Positions 11,761-22,445 of a stretch of DNA of 64,000 nucleotides are shown piece by piece (the stretch's first letter is position 1; each line of letters starts with the position of its first letter). Origin of the DNA: Pieris napi (Eukaryota > Arthropoda > Insecta > Lepidoptera > Pieridae); the NCBI RefSeq assembly GCF_905475465.1, contig NC_062250.1, positions 10,934,501-10,998,500 of the forward strand. Reading direction: 5' to 3'. Under the pieces are notes generated by a model. It had not been told where the DNA came from. It ran no database searches and was given only the letters and a program-made list of their open reading frames with translations. A program made the position numbers and the translations under genes.

Positions 11761-12580
11761 ATTAAAAACCAGCTAAGACGAGTAGAATCTAACGAATAAA
11801 AAAATTCCAGTATAATCTTCTTAATTAATTTTGGAGTAAAATAAACAACAAATAAATAAAATACTTGTTATGACTTGCTTTTTTTAAAATTACATCAAGC
11901 AAGGAATTTGTAATTGGTAAGTCCTTTGTGAAGTGGTGAAATTACAAAAATCCTTATTTAATTGGCTTATATTTCTCCCCTCGTTGCTGATAATAAACAG
12001 GATACTTCAATATGAAAAATAATGCATAATTTTTATACTAAGCTTTTCCCTTATACTGCGATGATAATAATAATGAGCTTTAAGGAAAATATTTTCTCTC
12101 ATTAATCCGCCATAGATGTAATGTCGCGCGTGGGTTCGAAGTCTGTGTTGTGCATGTAACCAATGGATGTGTAATTAATAGTCCAGACAATAGAAGAGAA
12201 ACGAGTTGGGTTTGCAATAATTCCCAACTGCCTGAACTTTGGATCATTTATTTGAATGAATTAAGCATTTAAATGTCAAGATTTTAACTGTCAACCGTTA
12301 AATTATTGTTAAAGTCATATTGTAAAGTCTACTAAGTAAAAACACGAATTATATGTCTTTATTGCGTTACTGCATTACTGTTCGTGCGTTATTTTTAACT
12401 GAGGTGAAAGGATAAATAATTTTACGCGTTCGAAACTATAACTTATAATTCTTCGATTTCAGAATATGTCCACTTTCACTTTTTCAGGGAAAGATATCGT
12501 GACAAAGTCGCATATCAGATTTAAAGAGTCGATATAGTTTCACGCCCATGTCTGGAGACGTTAACATTCTAAGAGGATTT
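11761..12580. other. Non-coding sequence, nothing identified
   Basis: No recognisable gene, RNA or repeat was seen, apart from the (AT)n microsatellite that begins at about 12583. Confidence 0.4.
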
Positions 12581-12612
12581 TTTATATATATATATTATAT
12601 ATATATATATAT

Positions 12613-12901
12613 ATATATGTCGGAGCAATGGCGCTGGTATCAGCTGCCATTATAATTATATTTTAATAACATCAAAGTTAAATTAGTTCAAAACTGTTCT
12701 GTGGCTTATTTGATTTACCAAATAAAAGAATTGCCAATATTAATACATCTACAAATTAACAGACTTTTTGATAGGCTGTAGTAAAGTAATAATAACTTCA
12801 ATCATTATTATGAATATCGGAGCAATGGCGTTAGTGTCAGCTGCCGTTGTCATTATAATTATAATGGCAGCTGATACCAGCGCCATTGCTCCGACATATA
12901 T
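12613..12901. mobile_element. MITE with perfect 48-bp terminal inverted repeats
   Basis: The 48-bp arms at 12613-12660 and 12854-12901 are perfect reverse complements; both contain GTCGGAGCAATGGCGCTGG. A third, diverged copy in direct orientation (12812-12861) abuts the right arm, so the last 90 bp can fold as one hairpin. The outer ends lie in (AT)n sequence, which hides any TA target duplication. No coding capacity. Confidence 0.7.
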
Positions 12902-13245
12902 TAAAAATATGATATTCTAAATTTAGTTTCAAGCTTTACGATTTTAAAATGTTTAACATCTTTGGAACTCTTTTATCGAACCAACCGACTTGCCGTATTT
13001 CACTAAATTTAGACCACGTTAGAAATTCACCAAAGAATTTAAAATAATTTTAACGACTTGCAAAGCTCCGCTCCGATAGAACAATCAGAATGACCGAAGT
13101 GTGAATGAAATGATCGAATTTGCGGCTAATAGTTCCCACAGAAATAATTTTGAAATCAGTTTGATTGTTTTGAGGACATTAACTGAATAGACGTTAATGT
13201 CCTCAACAGATAACTGTTCACTAACCTATATCGATGAATGAAATG

Positions 13246-13566
13246 CAGTGGCGTAACTATACCATCTGGGGCCCGTGGCAAATTCTTTTGATGGGGCCCT
13301 AAGGGTAAAAATCGTCACGTTGTACTCAGTTTAATTTTAATAAACTGAGATTTTCAGAGTACTCAATTATACGTTGTATATGTCTCACTAATGGCCATAG
13401 GCCTTCTCTATTAGGCTAGAGGGAATGGTCTATAGTTCCCACGCTAGCCCAATGCGTATTGGAGACTTCACATTCATCCATAGAACATATCTCTTGGGCA
13501 GGGGCCCTCTTGGGTCGGGGGCCCGTGGCATTTTGCCAGCCCTGCCACCCTATTGTTACGCCACTG
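13246..13566. mobile_element. hAT-type MITE
   Basis: A 321-bp element with termini CAGTGGCGTAACTATA and, in reverse complement, CAGTGGCGTAACAATA (15 of 16 identical). The flanks ATGAAATG (13238-13245) and ATGAAACC (13567-13574) look like a decayed 8-bp target duplication, as expected for hAT. GGGGCCCGTGGCA occurs just inside both ends. No transposase ORF. Confidence 0.7.
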
Positions 13567-13787
13567 ATGAAACCCTTATACATTTAAGAGTACAGATATC
13601 CCAAAATAGGGCTAATTAGGATATTTATATTGTTTTCGTATAAATAAACAAATTAACATTAATACATTTAATTATCTTACAAGTAAACAAGACCAAACAA
13701 TACAAATGAATAATATTGTTATTCAATACCTTTTAGTAAATTTTTGAGTCGGTTATATTTTTTGTTAAGCAGGATTTTTTATAGAAT

Positions 13788-14012
13788 AGTTGGTCTAGTG
13801 GCTTCAGTGTGAGACTCTACCTGAGGTCACAGGTTCCATCCCCGGCAATGCACCAATTGAATTTCTGTCGCTGAACAGTGAAGGAAAACATCGTGAGGAA
13901 ACCGGCTTGCCTTAGAACCAAAATTGTCGTGGCGTGTCAGGCACGGGAGTACCGATTAGATTGACAAATGATCATTCTGAGGCAGACTTAAAAAGGCTTT
14001 AGCGCCACAGAC
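13788..14012 (+). repeat. tRNA-derived SINE, diverged
   Basis: The head TTGGTCTAGTGGCTTCAG, the B-box-like AGGTTCCATCCCC, the core CATCGTGAGGAAACCGG and the tail TTTAGCGCCACAG are present, with small deletions. A further weak minus-strand fragment may follow at 14085-14155. Confidence 0.65.
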
Positions 14013-14362
14013 GTTTTTTGTGCCATATAAAGGGGTTTAATTATCCGTGGATCTATATGGGATTTAATATCAGCTAGCATTTTTTTGATGCGTCGTTTTC
14101 CTCACATAGTTTGCCTTCACCACACAAGCAAGTATTAATAACGCACGTGTAGGCAAAAATCCTACTTTTGTTGCTTCGCAACAGGGATTTGAATGTACAG
14201 AGTTAAAAGGCGTGAGAGACGGCGGGCGACCAGTTTTGTGGATGAGTGCGGGTGACCGTGATACGATCCGGCGACGTGTATACGTATTATTGAGTGGCCT
14301 AAAATGTCGGTAGCCATTAGGTGCCTTTATTTATGAAGGCGAAATAGTTTGTTAATATAGTT

Positions 14363-14662
14363 GTACGAGCCAAGGCTGTACATTTTGCTCACTCAGGCTT
14401 TCTTAGTTTTATAAGCGTGGCGATTACCTAAATCGTCGGAGTTACGCCCCGAGAGTATTGCCAGACGTAGGCACTCTCTTCGACTGTTACTTTGCAGTCT
14501 TTTGTTTTATAGCAATTAAATAAATCATAGGAGTTACGCCCCAAGAGTAAGGCCAGACGTAGGCACTCTCTTCATCTGTTACATTGCATTAATTCGTTAC
14601 ATAGCAATTAACATTTCATTATTTTGCTCATATTCTATTGTTGTACGCGAGTGGTTAACATC
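14363..14662. repeat. Repeat family G with an internal tandem duplication
   Basis: The left boundary is GTACGAGCCAAGGCTGTACA and the right boundary GTACGCGAGTGG. Inside, a block of about 90 bp containing GGAGTTACGCCCC..AGAGTA and GCCAGACGTAGGCACTCTCT is duplicated (about 14437 and 14528). The same two ends flank the larger element at 16540-18185. Class not determined. Confidence 0.5.
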
Positions 14663-14799
14663 TAACACAAAATTCATATATTATTATATGAATTTTGGTT
14701 CAGGACATGTGTTACACATGTCTTCGATCAAGATCAAAGCCTGGTTATGCATCTCCTCATTCACCTCAATATCGGAATTTCTTGAACTGACACGAATTC

Positions 14800-14910
14800 G
14801 ATGTAAAATGGTGCGTAATTTTGTCAACAGATGGCACCACATGGTGTTTGCATTCGTACAATTAATTAATTTATTTATTGTTATTCGATAACTTATCCGA
14901 TATTTTATTA
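14800..14910 (+). repeat. Fragment shared with the Helitron-like sequence at 48995-49090
   Basis: TTTTGTCAACAGATGGCACC followed by an AATTAATTTATTTATTG block and TTATCCGATATTTTA occurs again, inverted, at about 48995-49090. The latter lies upstream of a Helitron 3' terminus, so this is probably another piece of that family. Confidence 0.4.
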
Positions 14911-15696
14911 CTTATTCTGGTATTCGGAGCGGAGAAGAATCCACCAAAAAAAGAGATAACTAACATCGGTCCAGCCGATCTTGAGTTATAAGTGGTGTAC
15001 ACAACACGACTTTGTTTTACATAATATTTAGAGCTTCTGAGCAGTACAAGAGCTGGCGCTTTCCTGGCTCAACGAATAAGTATCGTAATGCGAGGAATGA
15101 TGCCATTTTGTTTTAATTTCCTTTTTAATAATTTTTAATATTATTTTGTAGGGTTAGAAAATTGTAAATACAAATTATACGTATAATGTAATAAATGAAG
15201 AAATACACTTACTAATAAATACATAATATTTAAATGTTAACTGCGTAAACATTTCAAATATTGTATATTTCATGACGAGGTAAGACCGGAAATTTCTCAT
15301 ACATGTAGCATACTTATTTCAATCAATGCGTGTACCTTTTACATTCTTAAAGCTTCATTCCTATTTTCCAAGCAATTCTATTGAATGAGCATGATATTAG
15401 CTTTTATATTTATAATTATTCTATCTGTATTTGTGCCTTGTTCGTCCTGTTGTGAAATATTAATGTATAATGATTACATTGTGAAATGAAAAACAAAGAA
15501 AAAATTAGGAAAAGTCCTGTTGTTTTTCTATAAAAAAACATAAAATTAGTACTTGTTTCTATATTTCTAAAAACCTTACAGCTTTCTTAATTATAATACA
15601 AAATAATTATTTAACCAAAACGGCTAATAGAAGGTTTACAGACAACAATAATATGAGATAGAGATTACGTGTTGGATGTGGGTGTACGTAATTACG
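14911..15696. other. AT-rich sequence, nothing identified
   Basis: No gene, RNA gene or recognised repeat was seen. Confidence 0.4.
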
Positions 15697-15956
15697 TTGA
15701 CGACTCATTGGTCTAGTGGTTAGTGCCCCTGACTGCGAATCCATGGGTCCCGGGTTCGATCCCCGGCTGAGGCGAACATCGATGTGATGAGCATTTGGTG
15801 TTGTTCTTAGGTCTTGGGTGTTTAAATATGTATTTATATCTATCTAAAATATGTATGTATATCCGTTGCCTAGTACCCATAACACAAGCTTCACCAGCTT
15901 AGCATGGGACTAGGTCAATTGGTGTGAATTGTCTTTTAAAAGAAAAAAAAAAAAAT
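15697..15956 (+). repeat. Second type of tRNA-derived SINE, with poly(A) tail
   Basis: The head GGTCTAGTGGTTAGTGCC..GGGTTCGATCCCCGGC is strongly tRNA-like (A and B boxes about 37 nt apart) and differs from the common SINE in body and tail. The body contains TAGTACCCATAACACAAGC and AGCATGGGACTAGGTC, and the element ends in an A-rich tail of about 14 nt. It cannot be a functional tRNA because no acceptor-stem partner follows the T arm. Confidence 0.75.
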
Positions 15957-16107
15957 TGTGTGTGGGTGTAACTGTAGCTATACTATCCTTTTAGTAGTCA
16001 AATATTTTCATTTAAGACACTTACTTATTCCTTAAGCTTCAATTTTCCTCAACAAATATTTATTATAATGAATGTACCCTTGTTACAGGCAATGTAACGA
16101 AACAAAA

Positions 16108-16503
16108 ATGGCGCTGAAATTAATCTGCATATTTTTCACTGCCGTTTCGGCGAATATCATCACAACGATGTTGAAAAACAACGAAATATATAATAGTACA
16201 CTTAAAATAGATAAACAAAAAAACATTTCAAGTGTCACAAAGAGTTGTGAACATATCAACGTGACAAATTCCGAGTATCGAGTGAAAAGTTTGAAGTCGA
16301 TACATTTAAATAACATATACTCTGTGACGAGTGGGCTGATTGAAGATATGGCGATTGATAAGCTGGAAGGAGGAGGGTTGAATTTGTATGAAGTTGTGTC
16401 AGTCGATTGTGGAGGTGCCAAAGTGTGCTCCAACGTCAGAAGTAGACCTAACGACGGGAATACCATAACTATTGGGTTTCTGAGCGCTTACCGATGGAGT
16501 CAG
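16108..16503 (+). CDS. Receptor guanylate cyclase exon 1 (start, signal peptide, N-terminal extension)
   Basis: The ATG at 16108 lies 19 nt after a good acceptor (CTTGTTACAG, ending 16088), so an untranslated leader exon exists further upstream. Residues 1-15 (MALKLICIFFTAVSA) form a secretory signal. Residues 16-117 are rich in Asn, Lys and Ser, with sequons at N29, N39 and N51 and three cysteines in the extension. The ligand-binding domain begins near NTITIGFLSAYRWSQ at the end of the exon. The donor is CAG|GTGAGG, phase 0. The in-frame ATG at 16072 is upstream of the acceptor and would be intronic. The extension is longer than in typical NPRs, whose ligand domain starts soon after the signal peptide. 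Confidence 0.85.
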
Positions 16504-16539
16504 GTGAGGGTTGTTAATGTTTGATAGTTGTTCTAAATA

Positions 16540-18185
16540 CAATGCACGAGCCAAGGCTATACATTTTTCAGGCTTTCTTAGTTTTGTAAGCGTTGTTCCT
16601 AAATCGCTACGAGAGTCTAGCCAGACGATAAATAAAATTTATCGTCTAAATAATTTTTTTTTAAACAAATTGATTAAATCAATATTTAAAAAAAAAATGT
16701 TTCACAACTTTATTACATTAAAAATATTATGATTTTTAAAAAAAAAAAAATTTCCTTGATAACAATTTTTAATTGTTTATAATCGTTTTTTTTTAAATTT
16801 TCTATTGTTTAAATAATTAGTTAAAATTTTTTTTTTCTAAAAATCATAATTGACAGTCCTCTATAAAGTAACAGAAAAAAATTCAACGTTTTTTTTATTT
16901 TTTTTCTAAAACTTCAAAAAATAACAAAAACAACCATATATAACAAAGTATAGATTTTTTTTTTAATTTTTTGATTATCATGAATATTACTTTTATTTAA
17001 AATTAAAATTTTTTTTCTATACTTTGTTATATGTATATGGTTGTTTTTGTTAATGTTAGAAGTTTTAGAAAAAAAATAAAAAAAAGTTGAACATTTGTTT
17101 ATAACAAATTGGTAAGTTAATAAACAATAGAATTGTTGATTAAAAAAAATTTTCTGTTACTTTATAGAGGACTGTCAATTATGGTTTTTAGAAAAAAAAA
17201 ATTTTTTTTACTAATTATTTAAACAATAGAAAATTAAAAAAAAAACGATTATAAACAATTAAAAATTGTTATTAAGGAAAATTTTTTTTTTTAATCAATA
17301 TTTTTAATGTAATAAAGTTGTGAAACATTTTTTTTTTTAATATTGATTTAATCAATTTGTTTAAAAAAAAATTATCAACAAATGGCGGGAATTTTTTTTT
17401 TTTCAAATCAATAAATATCTTGTATTAATAAAAAAAACGATTATATGATGATTTAGAAAAAAAAAATTTTTTAACAACATTACATGGATTTTTAAGTTTT
17501 TGTTTAAGTAAAAAAATTGTTATAAACAAAGTATAAATATTTCTTTAACTTTTATGGCACGATCTTGTTAAGTATGTATGTAAGAAAGGCTCTAAGAAGC
17601 GAAATATTTTTACGACCATTATTTAAACATTTTTTTTCACTTACAATTAAGACGGTCGTTCGAGAAAATTTCGTTAGTTAACAATTGTTTAACTTGTAGA
17701 AAAATTAACTTTAAGTAAAATTTTCAACGAAAAAATATTCAATACCTTAAATAAATTAATTAATGTGCCGTAGTCGCTTTTGACGCCACGCGCGAATCCT
17801 AAAAATGTCACGCGCAGACCTATTTTCAGCGTTAAATTAAAATTATAAATAATGGAGATAGAGTTCAGGAAGCATTAAGTTTTTTATTGGAAATTTCCTC
17901 CTTTTTCAGAATCTTTTTCTAAAATTTCTTAAATATAAATAGTTTATTAAATATTGGCAAAAAACGAAATGCCATTTTTTTTCATCTTTAATTGTGTATA
18001 ACTTTTGCAATTTTTTATGTGCTAATACACGCTTTTAGCACATTTTTCTAGACGTCATTCCGGATCCAATGAGGTATCGCACATAATTTTAAGAGCAGTA
18101 TCTCTATTTAGTACCATTTTCAACTTGTCGACTAGACTAGCAATTAACATTTCATTCTATTGTTTTACGTGAGTGGTGTTGATAG
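16540..18185. mobile_element. Family G element containing a large AT-rich foldback
   Basis: The left edge (GCACGAGCCAAGGCTATACA) and the right edge (AGCAATTAACATTTCATTCT, then TACGTGAGTGG) match the ends of the 300-bp repeat at 14363-14662. Between the GCCAGACG motif and the TAGCAATTAACA motif about 1.5 kb has been added, starting near 16630. Nothing in the added part resembles a protein. It sits in intron 1, directly after exon 1. Confidence 0.45.
16640..17380. repeat. About 740-bp imperfect hairpin, A/T homopolymer-rich
   Basis: The left arm (about 16645-16985) is the reverse complement of the right arm (about 17005-17375). Matching blocks in order include AAACAAATTGATTAAATCAA, TGTTTCACAACTTTATTACA, GACAGTCCTCTATAAAGTAA and ACAAAGTATAGA, each found inverted in the other arm. 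Mismatches are mainly length changes in A or T runs. The axis is near 16990. Confidence 0.75.
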
Positions 18186-18269
18186 AGCTTAATAATATTA
18201 TTTAAAGCACCCCGATGACCCAGGAACCGTAAATTTTGGTCCTTCGAGCCTTATGAGCCTATCTGGAAT

Positions 18270-18420
18270 TGTTCAGGAAAAACACCTTTTGTACAGCAAT
18301 TACGGTTCACAATAAATTACCAAAAGAATTAAAAGATCTTCCGACTAGTTTTTAAAAAGCGACTTGGTGTAATAGTTTTGGAAAAAAATTCAATAAATGA
18401 TTATATTATGCGTGAGACAC
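18270..18420 (+). pseudogene. LINE C-terminal fragment
   Basis: The reading NKLPKELKDLPTSF, then after a stop KRLGVIVLEKNSIND, follows the N.LP.E.K.L....FK..LK..L pattern at the end of many LINE reverse-transcriptase polyproteins. It is short, has a stop, and no upstream RT is present. Confidence 0.45.
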
Positions 18421-18654
18421 TGTAGTTGATATAAATTTAATAAAGTTTGATATGATATGTACGATACAAATAACATAAGAATTTACTAATGACTAATGTA
18501 AATTTCATTAACTGCGTTTTTTGCCTCTTTTATGAATATTTTTTCCAGTTATATGGAGTTTAATGATACAATATTGAACTCATTTAAACCATTGCCCATA
18601 GCTGACTATAGCTTTTAATAGTAGACAAACCTGAACGACCCTGACGTTTATTTA

Positions 18655-18840
18655 CCCAAAGCTCAAAGGCAGGGTTTGCCACGCACCGCCACTAGGGGGA
18701 AGCAGCTGTCCACTGAAAAAAATCCGAACCAATTCGACATAGGGTTCTTCAAGAAAAGAGCGTACCAATTCCTAAAGGCATTGAGAGTGTATCACCTAAC
18801 ATCAGATGAGCCTCCTGCCCCTTTGCCCCCTGTTCTATAA
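18655..18840 (+). pseudogene. LINE 3' fragment (C-terminal tail and 3' end, family I)
   Basis: This contains the block CCACTGA..CCGAACCAATTCGAC and CAAGAAAAGAGCGTACCAAT, which also occurs at 48545-48730, 62700-62940 and, inverted, at 56790-56940. The best copy reads WNQLPTEVLPNQFDLGSFKK in frame, a typical C-terminal tail of a Jockey/CR1-like LINE polyprotein. Confidence 0.6.
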
Positions 18841-20326
18841 AAAAATAAATTATACCAGTAAAATGTATGTAAATCTATTCAACACGTGTTAATTATGAAA
18901 ACAATATGCCGCATCTATAGATTAAACGTAAATAGGAATTTCAGTATTCCAGTCCATTCACTTCGATGTTTGAATTTGCACAGAAATTCCTGGGAATTGG
19001 GTAAATTTAGAATCAATTTGAATTTCGAAATTCTGAATTTGAAATTCTAGATTAAAACAAGTTCTATACGTGGGGCGTTTGTTTCAGACTCAAACCGTTA
19101 TACAGATTCTACATATAACACGGCAATGAAATTCACACATAAACAATAGATCGCCATCCCGTCGTCTATAAGCTTAGACTGTCTGAGAATAGAGATGTGG
19201 TCATAGATAAAGATATCCTTCCTCTTCGATTATTCCATCTATAATTGTAGCATGAACTACTACTTAGGTGCGTACTTTCAACCCTGAGTTGCTGCGTTTA
19301 TTTAGACTATTTCTATATGCGCAAATAAGAGTCATTTCGCGCCCTCAGTAATAAAGGCACAATAATTCTTAAGAGAATTTTGGCAAATCGCAGAATTTGA
19401 AGATTTTGTTTTGTTTAACGGGTGTTTTTTGAATTAAATGCTTTTTATTTTTTAATACGATTATGAAGCTTTACACATTTGTTCTCTGATAATGTTATTA
19501 GGTAGCTTTACATTTTCGGTATATAAAATATAACAAAAATAATGATAAATAACTACCTATGTATTATGTGATATACAGAATCAATCAGGAACAATTCGAC
19601 AACAACAATAACGACTGTAATTTGTACCAATTTCTATTATATATAAGACCGACAAATTAACTACATTTTGTATAATATATCGAATTAAATACGAATTTTT
19701 CTTCAGAATTCTGAAAGGTTGTTACTCACCTGTTGTTTGCCATAGAAAGGTACAAACCCGAATTGCGCAACGTTTGAATAGTATAAGTTTTTTTTAAATA
19801 TATACTTTGGCATATAGTAGAAACTATACAGTTAAATTTCAGAATCCCATAACCATAACGTTTAGTTGACGAAGGAAGAATCGACATTATCGAATAGAAC
19901 GTCAATTTCCAGTCAGTTTAAAATTCAATTAAATCTTTTCAAACGTATACGATTTGTAGGACTATACTCTATATGAATAAAATGTATAAACACAGGCTTT
20001 AAAATTGTGGAGATAATTTTCCTGTTAGGTAAGTCAAATTTGTTGTTAATCCATGTTATTACGGGGCTCATTCATCAGATTAATACGTCCTTGAAGGAAT
20101 CTGTTTACAATTTTACGTCAATCTCGCTACGTAAATACTTTTAAATTAAATTTCTAACAACCTATTGTTTCCTCTTCTATAAATATTTCTGGGCGTGTGA
20201 ATTTGGTGAAACCAAAGATGGCGGAGTTCATCGATTAGATTGTAAGCTTAGGGCTCGAATTGAAATTTCGTATAAGTTCTCCTCTAGAACAATAATCAGT
20301 TAAACCTTAGTTTTACAGAAAGAAAA
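18841..20326. other. Intron 1 sequence, nothing identified
   Basis: About 1.5 kb of AT-rich DNA in which I recognise no gene, RNA gene or repeat shared with the rest of the window. Confidence 0.4.
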
Positions 20327-20850
20327 GCGCTGTCCTAGTGGCTTCAGCGTGCGACTCTCATACCTGAGGTCCTAGGTTCGATTCCCGGCTCTGCACCAAT
20401 GGACTTTTTTCTATGTGCGCATTACAATCGCTCGAACGGTGAAAAAAAAATTGTTAGGATACCGGATTGCCTTACGCTGGCCATAGACGGACCACATGTT
20501 GCAGCCGAGACCCACTGCTCTAAAGCGGTCGCCGCACGGCGATCTGCAGTTTCAATACTAAATTCAAATCCGCAATACACGGACCGCTCGAGTAGTTCCT
20601 GAGCGGTCGGAGCAGTCGTTCTGCGGTCTAGTTTCGCCGTGCGGTCGACTGCTTAGAGCTGCCGGACCCACCATACCCGGACTGCAACATGCGGTTCGTC
20701 TATGGCGACCTTTAGACCCAAAAAGTCGGCGTGTGTCTGGCACAGGAGGCTGATCACCTACTTGCCAATCAGATTGACAAATGATCATGAAACAGCTGAT
20801 ACAGAAATCTAAGCCTAAAAGGTTGAAGCGCCACTTATTTATTTTTTAAA
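20327..20850 (+). repeat. tRNA-derived SINE interrupted by a MITE
   Basis: The SINE head to mid-body (20327-20474) and the mid-body to tail (20712-20850) together make one normal copy. They are split between GCCTTA and GACCCAAAAAGTCG by the 237-bp element at 20475-20711. The SINE therefore inserted first. Confidence 0.85.
20475..20711. mobile_element. PIF/Harbinger-like MITE, TTA target duplication
   Basis: A 237-bp GC-rich element with 30-bp inverted termini (25 of 30 matching; both contain GCCATAGACG and CATGTTGCAG). TTA flanks it at 20472-20474 and 20712-20714, and the interrupted SINE confirms the insertion point. Three-base TWA duplications are characteristic of PIF/Harbinger. No coding sequence. 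Confidence 0.75.
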
Positions 20851-20937
20851 GATCGTGGTCAGCATTCTATAAATTTCATTAGTGATAATAATTGCGCTTT
20901 CGATTTTATATGAATTTCTGATATAGTTCCTCAATAT

Positions 20938-21357
20938 GTTTTTCCTCAGTTTGTTGATAATGCGGTGTTCTTGGGAATTACTTTAGATAGTAAACTCCAG
21001 TGGGGCCGACACATAGGTCTTTCGAATAGGCTAAGTTCCGCAGCGTTCGCAGTAAAAAAGATACGCGATCTTACGGATGAGAACACAGCAAAGCTTGTTT
21101 ATTTCAGCTATTTTCATAGTATTATGTCATATGATGTTATTTTGTGGGGTAATGCAGCTGACATTAAATCGATATTTGAAGTGCAAAAGCGGGCTATAAG
21201 AGCGATCTGTGGGTTGTCCCCACGGGAGTCGGTCCGAAGCAAATTTAAGGAATTACATATTTTGACTCTGGCAAGTCAATACATTTATGAGAATATTTTG
21301 TATGTGCGGAAAAATATAGATATCTTTAAAAAGAATAGTAGCTTCCATAATTATAGT
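20938..21357 (+). pseudogene. LINE reverse-transcriptase C-terminal fragment (Jockey/CR1-like)
   Basis: An open frame of about 140 codons encodes VFLGITLDSKLQWGRHI, YFSYFHSIMSYDVILWG and QKRAIRAICGLSPRESVRSK. These match the conserved thumb region found after the polymerase domain of insect non-LTR reverse transcriptases (FLGI.LD..L.W..HI ... Y..FHS...YG...WG ... QKRA+R.I). The frame stays open past 21357 only because it runs into a second element; the last 30 or so codons are not LINE. The 5' end and the YADD region are absent. Confidence 0.8.
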
Positions 21358-22108
21358 ACTTTCCCTTCATTTCCCATAACTTTGGGACGCCCTGTATTGG
21401 AAGGCGGTGGTAGCGGACTATCGAAAGTGTACGGCATTTATCTTTTATTGAAGATTGTCTAAAGTATTAATAACCTGTGTTATTGCCGTACAGATAAAAG
21501 TCACCGGAAATGACTCTTTTCTGAGAAAAGTAATTTACCCCATACACCTATGTGTTCCACAAAAAATGTACGGCATGCTGGAAAATGTTATCTATTTGTG
21601 AAGTACTCTCAATATCATTTAATTTTATGTTGATTCATATCATCATCACCTATATGCTAATCAGACATATGTTGCGACCCTTGGCTTTCGACCGCTCCGC
21701 TGGAAATATGTACGGCGTTTACGGGTAAAGTATCTGTATATGTGTCCAAAAGGAATGACACAAATGCCGTACAGTAATAAATGACCTATATTGCTTCTGC
21801 AACTGTCGTCGAATTAAAAATTTGCACCGACTTCCGGCACCATTACTTTTGTACGGCACTAGGTTTTTCGACATTTATTTTTAATCATCTATACACTTAT
21901 AACAAAGCCGTACATTAATAATTAGTCGAAATTCCCCCATTGTACATGAGAAAGTCCATTCACTCACGTACTCACATGTACCGCTCAGAAATGACGGCAT
22001 AGTGCTCAGAGCTATTTTCAGATATAGTAACAGCCTTCTAAGCGTAATTCAGGTTGGGTCATTTCACAGGTATTTTTTGTTCATGGGCTTGTGGTCTATA
22101 TGTATTAT
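21358..22108 (+). mobile_element. Element H, partial copy with phased GTACGGC motifs
   Basis: About 750 bp nearly identical, in opposite orientation, to 25534-26261. The left terminal part is missing; the copy begins abruptly at the LINE fragment. The right terminus TAGGC/GGGC-TTGTGGTCTA is present at about 22089-22108. GTACGGC occurs at 21429, 21568, 21710 and 21851, and GCCGTAC at 21485, 21766 and 21907 (first bases). No ORF of note. See the full copy at 25534-26497 for the termini. Confidence 0.75.
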
Positions 22109-22445
22109 AGGTAACACGACTGAATCTCTCGGCTGCATTTCCAGACTCTGGGGCGATCGTCAACATCCACGACTGTTTAATGTAAAGTGGGAACAAACCG
22201 TGATCCATGTGGTATCCAATTATTTCAGTATTATTATTATTTTCTTATGTAGCCAAGTCCACATTTCAAGGATCGTCATGCTCACTTAAATGTCATTGCT
22301 TGTGGCGGCGTCCATGCGTCGGGTTGTCTCTCTTCCTAAAATATGGCGAGGGGGCCGATGGCTGGCCATGCGTTATACTCGTGAACGGGTGCTACTTGTG
22401 GTGACTGGTCGTACTTGAATTCGTGTATGCGGTGATGTTAATTAT

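Noticed and set aside
12583..12618. (AT)n run as a regulatory or TATA region
   Set aside because: A simple microsatellite abutting a MITE end; nothing indicates a promoter.
15704..15776. tRNA gene
   Set aside because: A- and B-box-like sequences are present, but no acceptor stem closes and the sequence continues into a SINE body with a poly(A) tail.
16072..16107. Upstream in-frame ATG as the receptor start
   Set aside because: It lies before a good splice acceptor (ending 16088), so it is intronic. The ATG at 16108 begins a clear signal peptide.
16083..16466. 127-codon minus-strand ORF
   Set aside because: It is the antisense shadow of receptor exon 1 and has no recognisable domain.
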